From Pseudomonadota bacterium (lineage in GTDB: Bacteria > Pseudomonadota > Gammaproteobacteria > Steroidobacterales > Woeseiaceae), in the NCBI GenBank assembly GCA_027618995.1, contig JAQCGO010000024.1, forward strand, positions 1 through 35,029: a DNA stretch of 35,029 nt. Direction: 5' to 3'. The notes under the pieces were generated by a model. It was not told where the DNA came from. It worked only from the letters and a program-made list of their open reading frames with translations, and searched no databases. Positions 15,644-24,080 of the stretch are shown here, in pieces; position 1 is the stretch's first letter, and every line of letters begins with the position of its first letter. The translations under genes and the position numbers were made by a program.

Positions 15644-16997
15644 TTCGCGCGCCCTGGCGTAAAAGTTCTTTTTGTACTGACTTGACGTCGACCTTCTGCA
15701 CGGTCGCATCGGTTTTCAGGGAAACGGCCGCGGCAACGCCTGCACCCTGACCGCTGACGGCGCAACACATCATGTTGCGCACCGCGCAGTGCGAGTCGCG
15801 GTCGCCGCCGATATTGCGGCCGGTCACGAGCAGGTTGTCGAACTTCTTCGGCAGCATCGCGCGGTAGGGCACGTGAAAGTAACGGCCTGTGGTGGGCAGG
15901 ATCAGGATGCCGTAGCCATCGATGAACTCCGGAAAAATGCCGATCGAGTCCTCGAAACGCGCCTGTTCGCGCACATCGTGTGCAGTCAGATTGTAATGCG
16001 CGTCGATCTTGCGCGTATCGCGTATGCCGATCGTCATACCAAAATTGCGAAGCTTTGCGTTCTCGCAACCGGGTGTGAATTTCTGCAGCGCCGCGATTGC
16101 CATCATCGCCTGGCGACGGCCTTCGATCTCGTTGGCCGACAGGTCGTTGGCATCGGTGCCGTCACAGGCCGGCAGGTGCACGAGATTCAGATAGGTCAGG
16201 TCGCCCTGGTCCGACACCGTACCCCAGGTGCCGCAAATGGTTTGCAGATGTTTCGGGATCATGCCTGCTTCGATCGCCTGCCTGAACGGCTTGCGCAGAA
16301 ACGGCGAGAACATATGGTCTTCCTTGCCGCTGGTCTCGATAGTCCACTCGCCGCCCGCCCAGTCCTTGTAGGTTTGTGGGTCTGCCTTGACGGCATCAAG
16401 AAACTTCTTCTTGTCCACGCCGCTCATTGAGAACATCACCGATGCCGCCATCATCTTTTCTTTCGGCGTCTTGAAGTGCGCCACCCCGGCGCGCGTTGCG
16501 ATATCGGCGTCGCCGGTGGCATCAATGATGCGTTTGGCGAGTATGGCCTCGCGGCCGGACTTGCTTTCGGTAATGATGCCGCGCAGCGTGCCGCCCTCGA
16601 CAATCGGCGCGACGAAAGTTCGATGCAGCATCGGCCGGATGCCGGCCTCCTGCACCAGCACGTCGGCCACGTACTTGAACGCCTCGCCATCGAGTGAGTG
16701 GCTGATGGACTGCGGCTCCGGCATTGCGGCGCCCATGGTCTTGGCACGCTCTTCGAATTCCCGGCCGATGCCTTCGCTGTCGACGGTCTGTTCGTGCCGG
16801 TACCAGGCAAACCCCTCAACGCCCACCTGCGTAATATTGCCGCCGAAACAGCCGAAACGATCGACCAGAGTGGTGTCGACACCCGCGCGGGCGGCGCCCA
16901 GGGCCGCGGCCAGGCCACCCGGCCCGCTGCCGACGACAAGGATGTCGGTTTCGAGGATGACCTCAATTTCACGTGCTGCTTCGGTTATATGGCGCAT
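15636..16997 (-). CDS. FAD-dependent oxidoreductase (PF12831-type)
   Basis: A 453-residue flavoprotein. The N-terminal dinucleotide motif GSGPGGLAAALGAARAG begins near residue 23, followed by the family signature DRFGCFGGN (about 47-54). IIDATGDADIATRAGV marks the second FAD contact, and GRNIGGDRDSHCAVRNMMCC with GQGAGVAAAVSL closes the FAD site near the C-terminus. No iron-sulfur motif or signal peptide is seen. The family contains many dehydrogenases of uncertain substrate. The gene is divergent from a choline-dehydrogenase-like gene with only 45 bases between starts, so the two are probably co-regulated. It overlaps the tail of the convergent hypothetical gene. Confidence 0.85.
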   Translation of the reverse strand: MRHITEAAREIEVILETDILVVGSGPGGLAAALGAARAGVDTTLVDRFGCFGGNITQVGVEGFAWYRHEQTVDSEGIGREFEERAKTMGAAMPEPQSISHSLDGEAFKYVADVLVQEAGIRPMLHRTFVAPIVEGGTLRGIITESKSGREAILAKRIIDATGDADIATRAGVAHFKTPKEKMMAASVMFSMSGVDKKKFLDAVKADPQTYKDWAGGEWTIETSGKEDHMFSPFLRKPFRQAIEAGMIPKHLQTICGTWGTVSDQGDLTYLNLVHLPACDGTDANDLSANEIEGRRQAMMAIAALQKFTPGCENAKLRNFGMTIGIRDTRKIDAHYNLTAHDVREQARFEDSIGIFPEFIDGYGILILPTTGRYFHVPYRAMLPKKFDNLLVTGRNIGGDRDSHCAVRNMMCCAVSGQGAGVAAAVSLKTDATVQKVDVKSVQKELLRQGARIS

Positions 16998-17042
16998 TCG
17001 TAATAGTATGCCGGTTGCCCTCAGGGATTAAGGTTCATCAGC

Positions 17043-18719
17043 ATGAAAAGAAGCGACTCAAAAGAGTTCGATTACGTCATCGTTGGCGCGGGATCGGCTG
17101 GCTGCGTATTGGCGCATCGGCTGAGCGAGGATCCGTCCGTATCGGTATTGCTGCTCGAAGCGGGCGGCGTGGACCCGTTCTGGGACTGGCGTATCCGCAT
17201 GCCGGCGGCGCTCGCCTACCCGATGAACGGCACGCGCTACAGCTGGGACTACCACACCGAGCCGGAACCGCATCTCGACGGAAGGCGCGTGCACTGCCCG
17301 CGCGGGCGCGTGCTCGGCGGTTCCTCGTCCATCAACGGCATGGTGTACATCCGCGGCAACGCGCTCGATTACGACCGCTGGGCTGAAGAGGACGGCGCGC
17401 TATCGACCTGGAGCTATCGGCACTGCCTGCCATACTTTCGTAAAGCCGAGACCCGCGAAGGCGGTGGCGATGACTACCACGGCAGCGACGGGCCGCTGCA
17501 CGTCAGCAAGGGTCACGGCGCCGGGCCGTTGTTCGCGGCTTTCATCAAGGCCGGGCGACAGGCGGGCTATCCGTATACCGACGATCTGAACGGTTTTCAG
17601 CAGGAAGGCTTCGGCCCGATGGACCGCACCACGCGCAGAGGCATTCGGCACTCGACATCGCTCGCCTACCTGCGGCCGGTGCGGCAGCGCAAAAACCTCA
17701 CGGTGATCACGCGTGCCTTTGCGACACGCCTGTTGCAAAACGGCCAGCGCATCGAAGGCGTCGAGTTTACGCGACAGGGCAGGGTGACAACCGTGCGCGC
17801 GGCGCGGGATACGATTCTTGCTGGCGGCCCGATCAATTCACCGCAGTTATTGATGTTGTCCGGCATCGGTCCGGGCGATCAGCTGCGAGCACTCGGTATC
17901 GCTGTCAATAACGAACTGCCCGGCGTTGGCCAGAATCTGCAGGACCACCTCGAAGTCACCGTGCAGATGGAATGCACGCAGCCCGTATCGATCTATCGTT
18001 ATTACAACCTGCTGGGAAAAGGCTATGTCGGCGCGCGCTGGCTGTTCACGCGCACGGGCATCGGTGCGACCAACCAGTTCGAAGCCGGTGGATTCATACG
18101 CAGCCGCGTCGGCGTGCCGCACCCGGATCTGCAGTATCATTTCTTTCCGATGGCCGTGCGCTACGACGGCAAGAGCCCGAACGACGCACACGGATTTCAG
18201 GCACACATCGGTCCGATGCGTTCTAAGAGCGCGGGTGCGGTGACCTTGCGCACGTCGGATCCGGCGGACGCGCCGCGTATCCAGTTCAATTACATGCAGC
18301 GCAAAGAGGACTGGGAAGAATTTCGTGCTGGCATTCGGCTGACCCGCGAAGTGCTCGCACAGGATGCGCTGAAACCCTACACAGGACGGGAGCTCTCACC
18401 CGGGCCGGACGTGCAGAGCGACGCCGAGATCGATGCCTGGCTGAAGCTTTCGGTTGAATCGTCCTATCACCCCTGCGGCACGTGCAGGATGGGGAGTGAT
18501 GCGTCGTCCGTAGTTGACGTTGAGTGTCGGGTGCACGGTCTCGATGGTTTGCGTGTCGTGGATTCCTCGATCATGCCCTCGATCGTCAGTGGCAACCTGA
18601 ATGCGCCAACCATCATGCTGGCCGAAAAAGCGGCCGACCTTATTAAGGGCGTGACGCCGTTGTCACCGAGCGACGCACCGGTGTACAAGGCGCAGGACTA
18701 TAGTGAGCGGCAGCGCTAG
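17043..18719 (+). CDS. betA: GMC oxidoreductase, choline dehydrogenase (BetA)-like
   Basis: A 558-residue flavoenzyme of the GMC family, close in length and motifs to BetA, which oxidises choline to betaine aldehyde and on to glycine betaine. It shows the FAD motif GAGSAG (15-20), PRGRVLGGSSSINGMVYIRG, the second GMC signature GGPINSPQLLMLSGIG, and the C-terminal YHPCGTCRMG and GNLNAPTIMLAEKAAD. His476 and Asn520 are 44 residues apart, the same spacing as the catalytic His/Asn pair of choline oxidase. The paired MFS gene overlaps its end. No betaine aldehyde dehydrogenase, BetI or BCCT gene is present, so another primary alcohol is possible and the symbol is provisional. Confidence 0.8.
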   Translation: MKRSDSKEFDYVIVGAGSAGCVLAHRLSEDPSVSVLLLEAGGVDPFWDWRIRMPAALAYPMNGTRYSWDYHTEPEPHLDGRRVHCPRGRVLGGSSSINGMVYIRGNALDYDRWAEEDGALSTWSYRHCLPYFRKAETREGGGDDYHGSDGPLHVSKGHGAGPLFAAFIKAGRQAGYPYTDDLNGFQQEGFGPMDRTTRRGIRHSTSLAYLRPVRQRKNLTVITRAFATRLLQNGQRIEGVEFTRQGRVTTVRAARDTILAGGPINSPQLLMLSGIGPGDQLRALGIAVNNELPGVGQNLQDHLEVTVQMECTQPVSIYRYYNLLGKGYVGARWLFTRTGIGATNQFEAGGFIRSRVGVPHPDLQYHFFPMAVRYDGKSPNDAHGFQAHIGPMRSKSAGAVTLRTSDPADAPRIQFNYMQRKEDWEEFRAGIRLTREVLAQDALKPYTGRELSPGPDVQSDAEIDAWLKLSVESSYHPCGTCRMGSDASSVVDVECRVHGLDGLRVVDSSIMPSIVSGNLNAPTIMLAEKAADLIKGVTPLSPSDAPVYKAQDYSERQR

Positions 18720-19980
18720 CCCGGAGCTGTCCACGGTCGAACGATACCTGCGGCTCGCCGTACTGGTGGTCGCCGCCGGCGCTATTTATCCGCTGATTTA
18801 CCTGCGGCAGAATTTCGAGCTCACCATTCTCGAATCGTTTGCCATCACCGCCGGCCAGCTGAGTCGCTGCTACGCAATTCTCGGCGTGCTGTTCATGCTG
18901 ACTTATGTGCCGAGCGGCTGGCTTGCTGATCGCGTTGCTCCGCGCCTGTTGATGTCATTTTCTCTCGCACTGGCCGGCATCCTCGGGGTCTGGTTTTCGA
19001 CCATGCCGTCCTTCGGATCGCTGCAGATTATTTTCGCAGGATGGGGTCTCGCGACCGGGCTGACATTCTGGGCCGCGCTGATCAAGGCCACGGCCATGTT
19101 GGCGCAACGCGATGAGCAGGGTCGGTTTTTCGGCATCCTGGAAGGTGGTCGCGGGCTCGTTGAAGCGATTCTCGCCTCGATCGCCGTGGCCTTGTTCGGT
19201 TACTGGACCACCAGCCGCGGCAGCTCGCCGTCGGCTGCACTTTACGGAGTCATCTGGCTATACGTTTCGGTCATGCTGATTCTCGCGCCGCTTGTGTTTT
19301 TCGTTGTGAAACCAAACGAAGAGGACAACGTCCTCGAGCAGGCGAACGAGTCGGCAGCATCCTTCGTTGCGGATCTCAAAATGGTATTGGGCAAAACGGA
19401 AGTCTGGCTGGTCGCGATCTGCATACTCACGGGCTACCAGTTGTTCTGGGCGACCTATTCATTGTCCGGTTACATGCAGACGCACTACGGCCTGACCGCG
19501 GTCGCCGTCGGCTGGATCACGGTGGCCAAGCTCTGGATGCGGGCGGTCGGTCCGGCCGTGGCTGGTTTCGCCGGTGATTTCCTCAATCTCGAGGGCCTGC
19601 TGGGTGTTCTGTTGTTGCTGGCGTCCATCGCCCTGATGGCTCTCGTATTTCTGCCGGCAACGGCAGGCACTGCGGCACTGCTCGCGATCGTCCTCGCGAT
19701 CGGTGTCCTGACCTATGCGGTAAAAGGAATTTACTGGGCGACTCTCGCGAGTTGCAACATTTCGAATCGGGTCAAGGGCCTGGCCATCGGCGTGATTTCC
19801 TTGCTCGCCTACTCGCCTGACGTCTACCTGCCATTACTCAATGAGGCATTGCGCGGCCGCTATCCGGGCAAGCTTGGTTACGGCATTTACTTTTCCCTGA
19901 TCGCGATAATGGGTGTGCTGGGTGCGCTTGCCGCGTGGCGGCTCGGCAGGCATGTGGCGGGCAAAAAAATCCCCGCCTAA
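18703..19980 (+). CDS. MFS transporter, 12-helix
   Basis: A 425-residue major facilitator protein with about twelve hydrophobic segments and a cytoplasmic loop in the middle (VKPNEEDNVLEQANESAASF). The first half contains the MFS-type loop GWLADRVAPRLL after helix 2 and GWGLATGLTFWAALIKATAM in the helix 4 region. The GTG start at 18703 overlaps the end of the choline-dehydrogenase-like gene by 17 bases, so it is very likely coupled to it. It is a candidate importer of the substrate of that enzyme or exporter of its product. Substrate class cannot be read from the sequence. The 3' end carries a hairpin that belongs to the opposite strand. Confidence 0.87.
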   Translation: MSGSASPELSTVERYLRLAVLVVAAGAIYPLIYLRQNFELTILESFAITAGQLSRCYAILGVLFMLTYVPSGWLADRVAPRLLMSFSLALAGILGVWFSTMPSFGSLQIIFAGWGLATGLTFWAALIKATAMLAQRDEQGRFFGILEGGRGLVEAILASIAVALFGYWTTSRGSSPSAALYGVIWLYVSVMLILAPLVFFVVKPNEEDNVLEQANESAASFVADLKMVLGKTEVWLVAICILTGYQLFWATYSLSGYMQTHYGLTAVAVGWITVAKLWMRAVGPAVAGFAGDFLNLEGLLGVLLLLASIALMALVFLPATAGTAALLAIVLAIGVLTYAVKGIYWATLASCNISNRVKGLAIGVISLLAYSPDVYLPLLNEALRGRYPGKLGYGIYFSLIAIMGVLGALAAWRLGRHVAGKKIPA

Positions 19981-19988
19981 GCGGGGAT
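19963..19988 (-). terminator. Rho-independent terminator for the minus strand
   Basis: ATCCCCGC-CTAA-GCGGGGAT (19969-19988) is an 8-bp perfect stem with a four-base loop. The run of seven A at 19963-19969 on the plus strand becomes a U-tract after the stem in a minus-strand transcript. On the plus strand no T-run follows, so it does not terminate the MFS gene canonically. It overlaps the MFS stop codon. Its natural client is the DUF4397 remnant to its right. Confidence 0.8.
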
Positions 19989-19997
19989 CAGGGAGTT

Positions 19998-20028
19998 GCT
20001 GACGCGCATTTAAGGGGGGCGCGTCAGC
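19998..20028. repeat. Strong inverted repeat (10-bp arms)
   Basis: GCTGACGCGC at 19998-20007 and GCGCGTCAGC at 20019-20028 are perfect complements around an 11-base loop. The hairpin sits between the minus-strand terminator and the stop of the DUF4397 remnant. No U-tract follows on either side, so it may be a transcript-protecting hairpin, a second terminator aid, or the mark of an insertion. No copy elsewhere in the window was seen. Confidence 0.6.
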
Positions 20029-20041
20029 GGGTGCAAAAAAT

Positions 20042-20240
20042 CTAGAGTACGTCCTCTAACAGAACGTCGGCCAGCAGGATCAGGCCGAATTCCATGGAAC
20101 CTGGTATCGGGTCACGAGCGATTGCCGTGAACACGTCACCGTTGGCGATCGAGATCGTCGCGGGACCAATGGCGGCCGCCTTGGTGCCGGTTGGAGTTAC
20201 GGTAACGTCATAATTGCTTGCGGGTAGTATCGCAGGCGCT
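20042..20240 (-). pseudogene. C-terminal remnant of a DUF4397 protein
   Basis: The minus-strand frame ending at TAG (20044-20042) reads LPASNYDVTVTPTGTKAAAI, GPATISIANGDVFTAIARDP and MEFGLILLADVLLEDVL. NYDVxVTPxGTK and GxVxTAIARD are typical of the last repeat of DUF4397 exported proteins. Upstream the frame runs into a stop near 20264 without any start codon or signal peptide, so the 5' end of the gene is gone. The natural stop and a canonical terminator remain. The break lies somewhere in 20220-20260, immediately upstream of the response-regulator gene. Confidence 0.7.
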
Positions 20241-20339
20241 GTTCTAAAAATGGTTTCGAGCCCGTATCAAATTGTTTCAAGTTGTATCCGCGGCATTTCT
20301 GGCCGCGACGCGGTAGCAAGCCGGCGCTATGATGTGTGC

Positions 20340-21035
20340 ATGGCAAAGGTTCTCCTTATAGATGACGATCAGAAGCACTCGCAGCTCTTGCAGGCTTACT
20401 TCAAGCGTTTCGGCATTCAGCTGGTGTGTGCCGCGGATGCCAGCGAAGGATTCAGGAAGTTGAGCCGCGAAGAGCCTGACTTGCTGCTGCTCGATGTCAT
20501 GCTGCCCGGCAAGGACGGCTTCGAGATTTGTCGCGAGATTCGCAAGACAAGTAATCTGCCAATCATCATGCTGACGGCACGTGGCGAGGTGATTGACCGA
20601 GTCTCTGGTCTGGAGCTTGGGGCCGACGACTACGTAGGCAAGCCATTCGAGCCGCGCGAGTTAGTGGCTCGCGTGCAGGCCATTCTGCGGCGCGCCGAGC
20701 AGTCCGCTGGGGGTTCTTCGGTGCTCAAGTTCGACGGCCTGGAAATTGACTCGGAGGCGCGCGTTACTAAAGTCGATGGTAAGGTCGTTGAGCTGACATC
20801 GATGGAATTCGAGCTGCTGCTGATACTTGCACGACGGCATGGCAGGAAATTGTCGCGTGACGAAATTCTCAGCGAACTGCGTGGTATCGATGCCGCCATC
20901 CTGACGCGCTCGGTGGACATCATGGTCAGTCGCTTGCGCAACAAGATTGGCGACACCGCGAAGCCACCGCGCTTCATTCAGACCATCTGGGGGCGTGGCT
21001 ACTCGTTCGTTGGTGTGCCAAAGACTGATGTTTAG
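20340..21035 (+). CDS. OmpR-family response regulator
   Basis: A 231-residue two-component regulator. The receiver domain has the acidic pocket (LIDDD, residues 6-10), phosphoacceptor Asp52 (LLLLDVMLPGKDG), Thr79 (MLTARG) and Lys101 (VGKPFEP). The C-terminal winged-helix DNA-binding domain shows LTSMEFELLLILARRHGRKL, VDIMVSRLRNKIGD and FIQTIWGRGYSFVG. It resembles CpxR/RstA-type regulators. The ATG at 20340 is the natural start; no ribosome binding site is visible and TATGAT at 20328-20333 lies seven bases before it, so a leaderless transcript is possible. The 3' end overlaps the start of the kinase gene by eight bases. Confidence 0.92.
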   Translation: MAKVLLIDDDQKHSQLLQAYFKRFGIQLVCAADASEGFRKLSREEPDLLLLDVMLPGKDGFEICREIRKTSNLPIIMLTARGEVIDRVSGLELGADDYVGKPFEPRELVARVQAILRRAEQSAGGSSVLKFDGLEIDSEARVTKVDGKVVELTSMEFELLLILARRHGRKLSRDEILSELRGIDAAILTRSVDIMVSRLRNKIGDTAKPPRFIQTIWGRGYSFVGVPKTDV

Positions 21036-22368
21036 CCGCTTATCCTATTCGCTGTCATTCCGGTTACTGGTCATTTTCCTCGTTCTCGGCGGGCTTTTTG
21101 TACTCGGCACCATGCAGGCGATTCAGCGTTTTTATAACAGTGACGACATCCGCGGCCTTATCAGCGGCCACCTGTCGTTGCATGTTCATTATGTCCGTGA
21201 AGACATCGGTGTTCCGCCGGATATCGAGCGGGCGCTGGCTATAACGAGAAGCGTACCGGTCGATATTCGCATCAGCGGCCCGGATATCGACTGGGCATCC
21301 GATCCCGCTTTCCCGCTGATGTCGGCACTCGAATTTGCCCCCAGCCCGAGATTCAGCGACCAGCCCGGCGCATGGGTTGACGAATTGCAGGGCGTGGAGT
21401 TTGCAGCTCTTGATGGGCACAACTTCCTGAAAATATCGCAGGGCGGTTACGATATCGTTGTGTCGACGCCGCGCATAGCCGATGCAGGAGATCAATTCGG
21501 TATCGTTCCTCAGATACTGGGGCTCGGGTTGACCTTCCTCTTGTGCGCTTATTTCGCGGTCCGCTGGTTGTTCCGGCCAATCGTCTCCATTCGCGAAGGT
21601 GCCGCGCATATTGGTCGCGGCAATTTTGATTTTCGCATCTCGAAAGTTCGCCGCGATCAGCTTGGAGATCTGGCGGCGGACATCAATCGCCTGGCCGGCG
21701 ACGTCGAGGGCATGCTGGATGCAAAGCGCGCCTTGCTGCTCGGCATCAGCCACGAACTGCGTACGCCGCTTTCGCGTATGCGCCTGACGCTGGAGTTTCT
21801 CGACGACGAGGAAAATGCCGCCAGTCTCAGGACCGAGATCATGGAAATGGAAAAGATCGTTGCCTCGCTGCTGGAAGCGGAGCGACTGAACGCGCGGCAT
21901 GCGAATCTGAACAGGACCCGGGTTGTCGTTGCCGAGCTGGTTGCTGAATTGCTGGATGATTTCTTCGACCGGGAACGTGACCGGATTACGCTGCTCCAGC
22001 CACAGCAGCCGGTGATTGCCGAAATCGACGAGGCGCGCGTGACCCTGATGCTCAAGAATCTAGTTGCTAATGCGCTGCGCTACTCAAAACCGGGGGATGG
22101 GCCGGTCGAGTTGTCATTTGAAAAGTCACCAGGCGAACTGGTATTTCGTGTCCGTGATCACGGTCCGGGCATGCCCAGCGACCAGGCAGCCAGGATCGGT
22201 GAGCCTTTCTATCGGGGTGACCCGTCCCGGGCTCGCAGCTCCGGTGGCACCGGGCTCGGCTTGTACCTTGCATCGCTGGTTGCCAAGGCGCATGGCGGAA
22301 AGCTTGCGCTAATTGCCAGCGACTCGCCTGGTGCATGCTTCGAAATTCGTCTGCCGATCGCCGACTGA
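21028..22368 (+). CDS. EnvZ/CpxA-type sensor histidine kinase
   Basis: A 446-residue membrane kinase, partner of the response regulator it overlaps. Transmembrane segments at about 12-30 and 162-181 flank a periplasmic sensor of about 130 residues. A HAMP domain follows (FRPIVSIREGAAHIGRGNFD), then the dimerisation/phosphoacceptor helix with His242 (GISHELRTPLSRMRL) and the HATPase domain (N box LVANALRYS, G1 DHGPGMP, G2 GGTGLGLYLA). All catalytic motifs are intact. ATG 21028 is chosen because it overlaps the regulator stop. The sensor domain is not recognisable, so the signal is unknown. Location just upstream of the lipid operon raises the possibility that the pair controls it. Confidence 0.92.
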   Translation: MFSRLSYSLSFRLLVIFLVLGGLFVLGTMQAIQRFYNSDDIRGLISGHLSLHVHYVREDIGVPPDIERALAITRSVPVDIRISGPDIDWASDPAFPLMSALEFAPSPRFSDQPGAWVDELQGVEFAALDGHNFLKISQGGYDIVVSTPRIADAGDQFGIVPQILGLGLTFLLCAYFAVRWLFRPIVSIREGAAHIGRGNFDFRISKVRRDQLGDLAADINRLAGDVEGMLDAKRALLLGISHELRTPLSRMRLTLEFLDDEENAASLRTEIMEMEKIVASLLEAERLNARHANLNRTRVVVAELVAELLDDFFDRERDRITLLQPQQPVIAEIDEARVTLMLKNLVANALRYSKPGDGPVELSFEKSPGELVFRVRDHGPGMPSDQAARIGEPFYRGDPSRARSSGGTGLGLYLASLVAKAHGGKLALIASDSPGACFEIRLPIAD

Positions 22369-22391
22369 CAAGGCCGTTTGTAAACGAGTGT

Positions 22392-22415
22392 AACAATCGC
22401 GCTGCGCGCATTGTT
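22392..22415. repeat. Imperfect inverted repeat between kinase and lipid operon
   Basis: AACAATCGCGC and its near-complement GCGCATTGTT flank a short centre within the 97-base gap between the kinase stop and the methyltransferase start. It could be a weak terminator stem (no U-tract follows) or an operator. Downstream, CGTATA at 22432-22437 could be part of an ECF-type -10 but no matching -35 was found. The ribosome binding site GGAGAG lies at 22456-22461. Confidence 0.3.
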
Positions 22416-22465
22416 GCCGCTTGTTCAGATTCGTATATTCTCCGGCAATTGAATCGGAGAGAGCG

Positions 22466-23515
22466 ATGAGTGTTGTAACGTCAATGGCCGTAAGCTGGAC
22501 CGAAACAGGATTGGTCCCCGATCCTGTGATCCGCAGCGGCATTCGCAGGCTGCTCGAAAGCAAGCGACGGGAGATTCATGCCGGCGACATCGAGTATGCA
22601 GCCGATGAGCTGAACCGCTTTGTCGCTATGATGGATTCCTCGCCGATTGCCGAGCTGCCAGAGCTCGCCAACGAGCAGCACTACGAGGTCCCGGCCGGGT
22701 TTTTCGCGGTAGTGATGGGCGAGCACCTGAAATACAGCTGCGGCTACTGGCCCGAAGGGGTCACAACGCTGACCGAGGCCGAGGCCGCCGCTCTTAGTGT
22801 GACCGTCCGGCGCGCCGAAATTCGGGACGGCCAGCGGATACTCGATCTCGGCTGCGGCTGGGGTTCGCTTTCGCTGTGGATTGCAGAGCGGTTTCCGAAT
22901 TCTACGGTGACCGCCGTTTCTAATTCGACGTCGCAGCGTGAGTTCATTGTGGCGCGCGCCAGCGAGCGCAAGCTCGACAACATTCGCGTGCTGGTACAGG
23001 ACATGAACGAGTTCACTACCGACGATCGATTCGACCGCATCGTCTCGGTCGAGATGTTCGAGCATATGCGCAACTACCGTGAATTGTTCGCTTCCATCTC
23101 TGGCTGGCTGGTGCCTGACGGTCGTTTTTTTATGCACATTTTCTGCCACTACACCACACCCTACGAGTACATCGACAAGGGTCCGGGCGACTGGATGAGT
23201 CGTTACTTTTTTTCCGGCGGCATCATGCCGTGCGCGGAATTGCCGCTGCGGTTCGCCGATCAGTTGAGTATCGACAAGCGCTGGCGGTGGAACGGCAACC
23301 ACTACTCGAAGACCTGTGAAGCCTGGCTGGCACGCATTGACAGCAACAAGGCGCAGATCATGCCGCAACTTTCGGCCTGCTACGGCGCAAGCGATGCGGC
23401 GCTATGGTGGCAGCGTTGGCGGATGTTTTTCATGGCCTGCTCGGAGCTGTTCAGGTACCGGCATGGCGAGGAGTGGTTTGTCAGCCACTACCTGTTTCGC
23501 AAGGCGGTGAACTGA
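22466..23515 (+). CDS. SAM-dependent methyltransferase of the cyclopropane-fatty-acid synthase superfamily (first of two)
   Basis: A 349-residue cytoplasmic methyltransferase. It has a helical N-terminal region, the SAM-binding motif I ILDLGCGWGSLSLW (about 125-138), VSNSTSQREFI, SVEMFEHMRNY and a conserved C-terminal EEWFVSHYLFRK. In overall form it resembles the branch related to plant coclaurine N-methyltransferases rather than canonical Cfa: the N-terminal lipid-binding domain is shorter. It opens the operon, with GGAGAG before ATG 22466, and is separated by one base from the next gene. In the context of a second Cfa, DUF1295 and an FAD oxidase it probably methylates an unsaturated fatty acyl chain. 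Small-molecule methylation is the alternative. Confidence 0.85.
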   Translation: MSVVTSMAVSWTETGLVPDPVIRSGIRRLLESKRREIHAGDIEYAADELNRFVAMMDSSPIAELPELANEQHYEVPAGFFAVVMGEHLKYSCGYWPEGVTTLTEAEAAALSVTVRRAEIRDGQRILDLGCGWGSLSLWIAERFPNSTVTAVSNSTSQREFIVARASERKLDNIRVLVQDMNEFTTDDRFDRIVSVEMFEHMRNYRELFASISGWLVPDGRFFMHIFCHYTTPYEYIDKGPGDWMSRYFFSGGIMPCAELPLRFADQLSIDKRWRWNGNHYSKTCEAWLARIDSNKAQIMPQLSACYGASDAALWWQRWRMFFMACSELFRYRHGEEWFVSHYLFRKAVN

Positions 23516-23516
23516 A

Positions 23517-24080
23517 ATGCTCTATTTCGTGAATTTCACCGCTTATCAGGCGGGCTGGTTTTCTTCCGTGTATGGCGGTGCACAGCAGATGCCGTGGCTT
23601 GGGCCGCTCGCCGTTGCGCTGGCGCTGTTGTTGCACTTCCGTTTTGCCAGTGGCCGTCGCGCCGAACTAATGCTGATACTTAGCTGTACCGCGATCGGCG
23701 CCGTTTTTGACAGCGCCCTGGTTGCCATGGGCTGGGTGCTGTATCCATCCGGTATGTTCAGTGAGTTTGCGGCGCCATTCTGGATCATCACGCTGTGGAC
23801 GCTGTTCGCGACCACACTGAATGTCTCCATGCGCTGGTTGCGCGACCGGCAGGCCCTGGCTTCGATCTGTGGCCTGGCAGGAGGCCCGCTTACCTACCTG
23901 GCCGGGCAGAAACTCGGCGGCATCGTGTTGCTCGACCCACTGGCTGCGTGCCTGGCTCTCGGTGTCGGCTGGGCCATGATGATGCCGATGCTGTTGCGGC
24001 TTTCGTCGATGTTCGATGGTTTTGCGGTGCCGGCTGGAAACCGCATGGTCAAAGCGGCTGTGGTGGAGTCGGGTACGTGA
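23517..24080 (+). CDS. DUF2878 integral membrane protein
   Basis: A 187-residue inner-membrane protein with about six hydrophobic helices. It matches DUF2878 by its opening NFTAYQAGWFSSVYGGAQQM (asparagine, Tyr-Gln and Gly-Trp-Phe near the start) and by the membrane motifs FDSALVAMGW and PFWIITLWTLFATTLN. No catalytic residues are known for the family. It regularly accompanies CFA-like methyltransferases and DUF1295 proteins. It starts one base after the methyltransferase stop and overlaps the DUF1295 start by four bases (GTGA). Confidence 0.8.
   Translation: MLYFVNFTAYQAGWFSSVYGGAQQMPWLGPLAVALALLLHFRFASGRRAELMLILSCTAIGAVFDSALVAMGWVLYPSGMFSEFAAPFWIITLWTLFATTLNVSMRWLRDRQALASICGLAGGPLTYLAGQKLGGIVLLDPLAACLALGVGWAMMMPMLLRLSSMFDGFAVPAGNRMVKAAVVESGT

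Noticed and set aside
19963..19988. Terminator of the MFS gene
   Set aside because: The T-tract is on the minus strand only; the hairpin serves the minus-strand DUF4397 remnant, and on the plus strand it overlaps the MFS stop codon without a following T-run.
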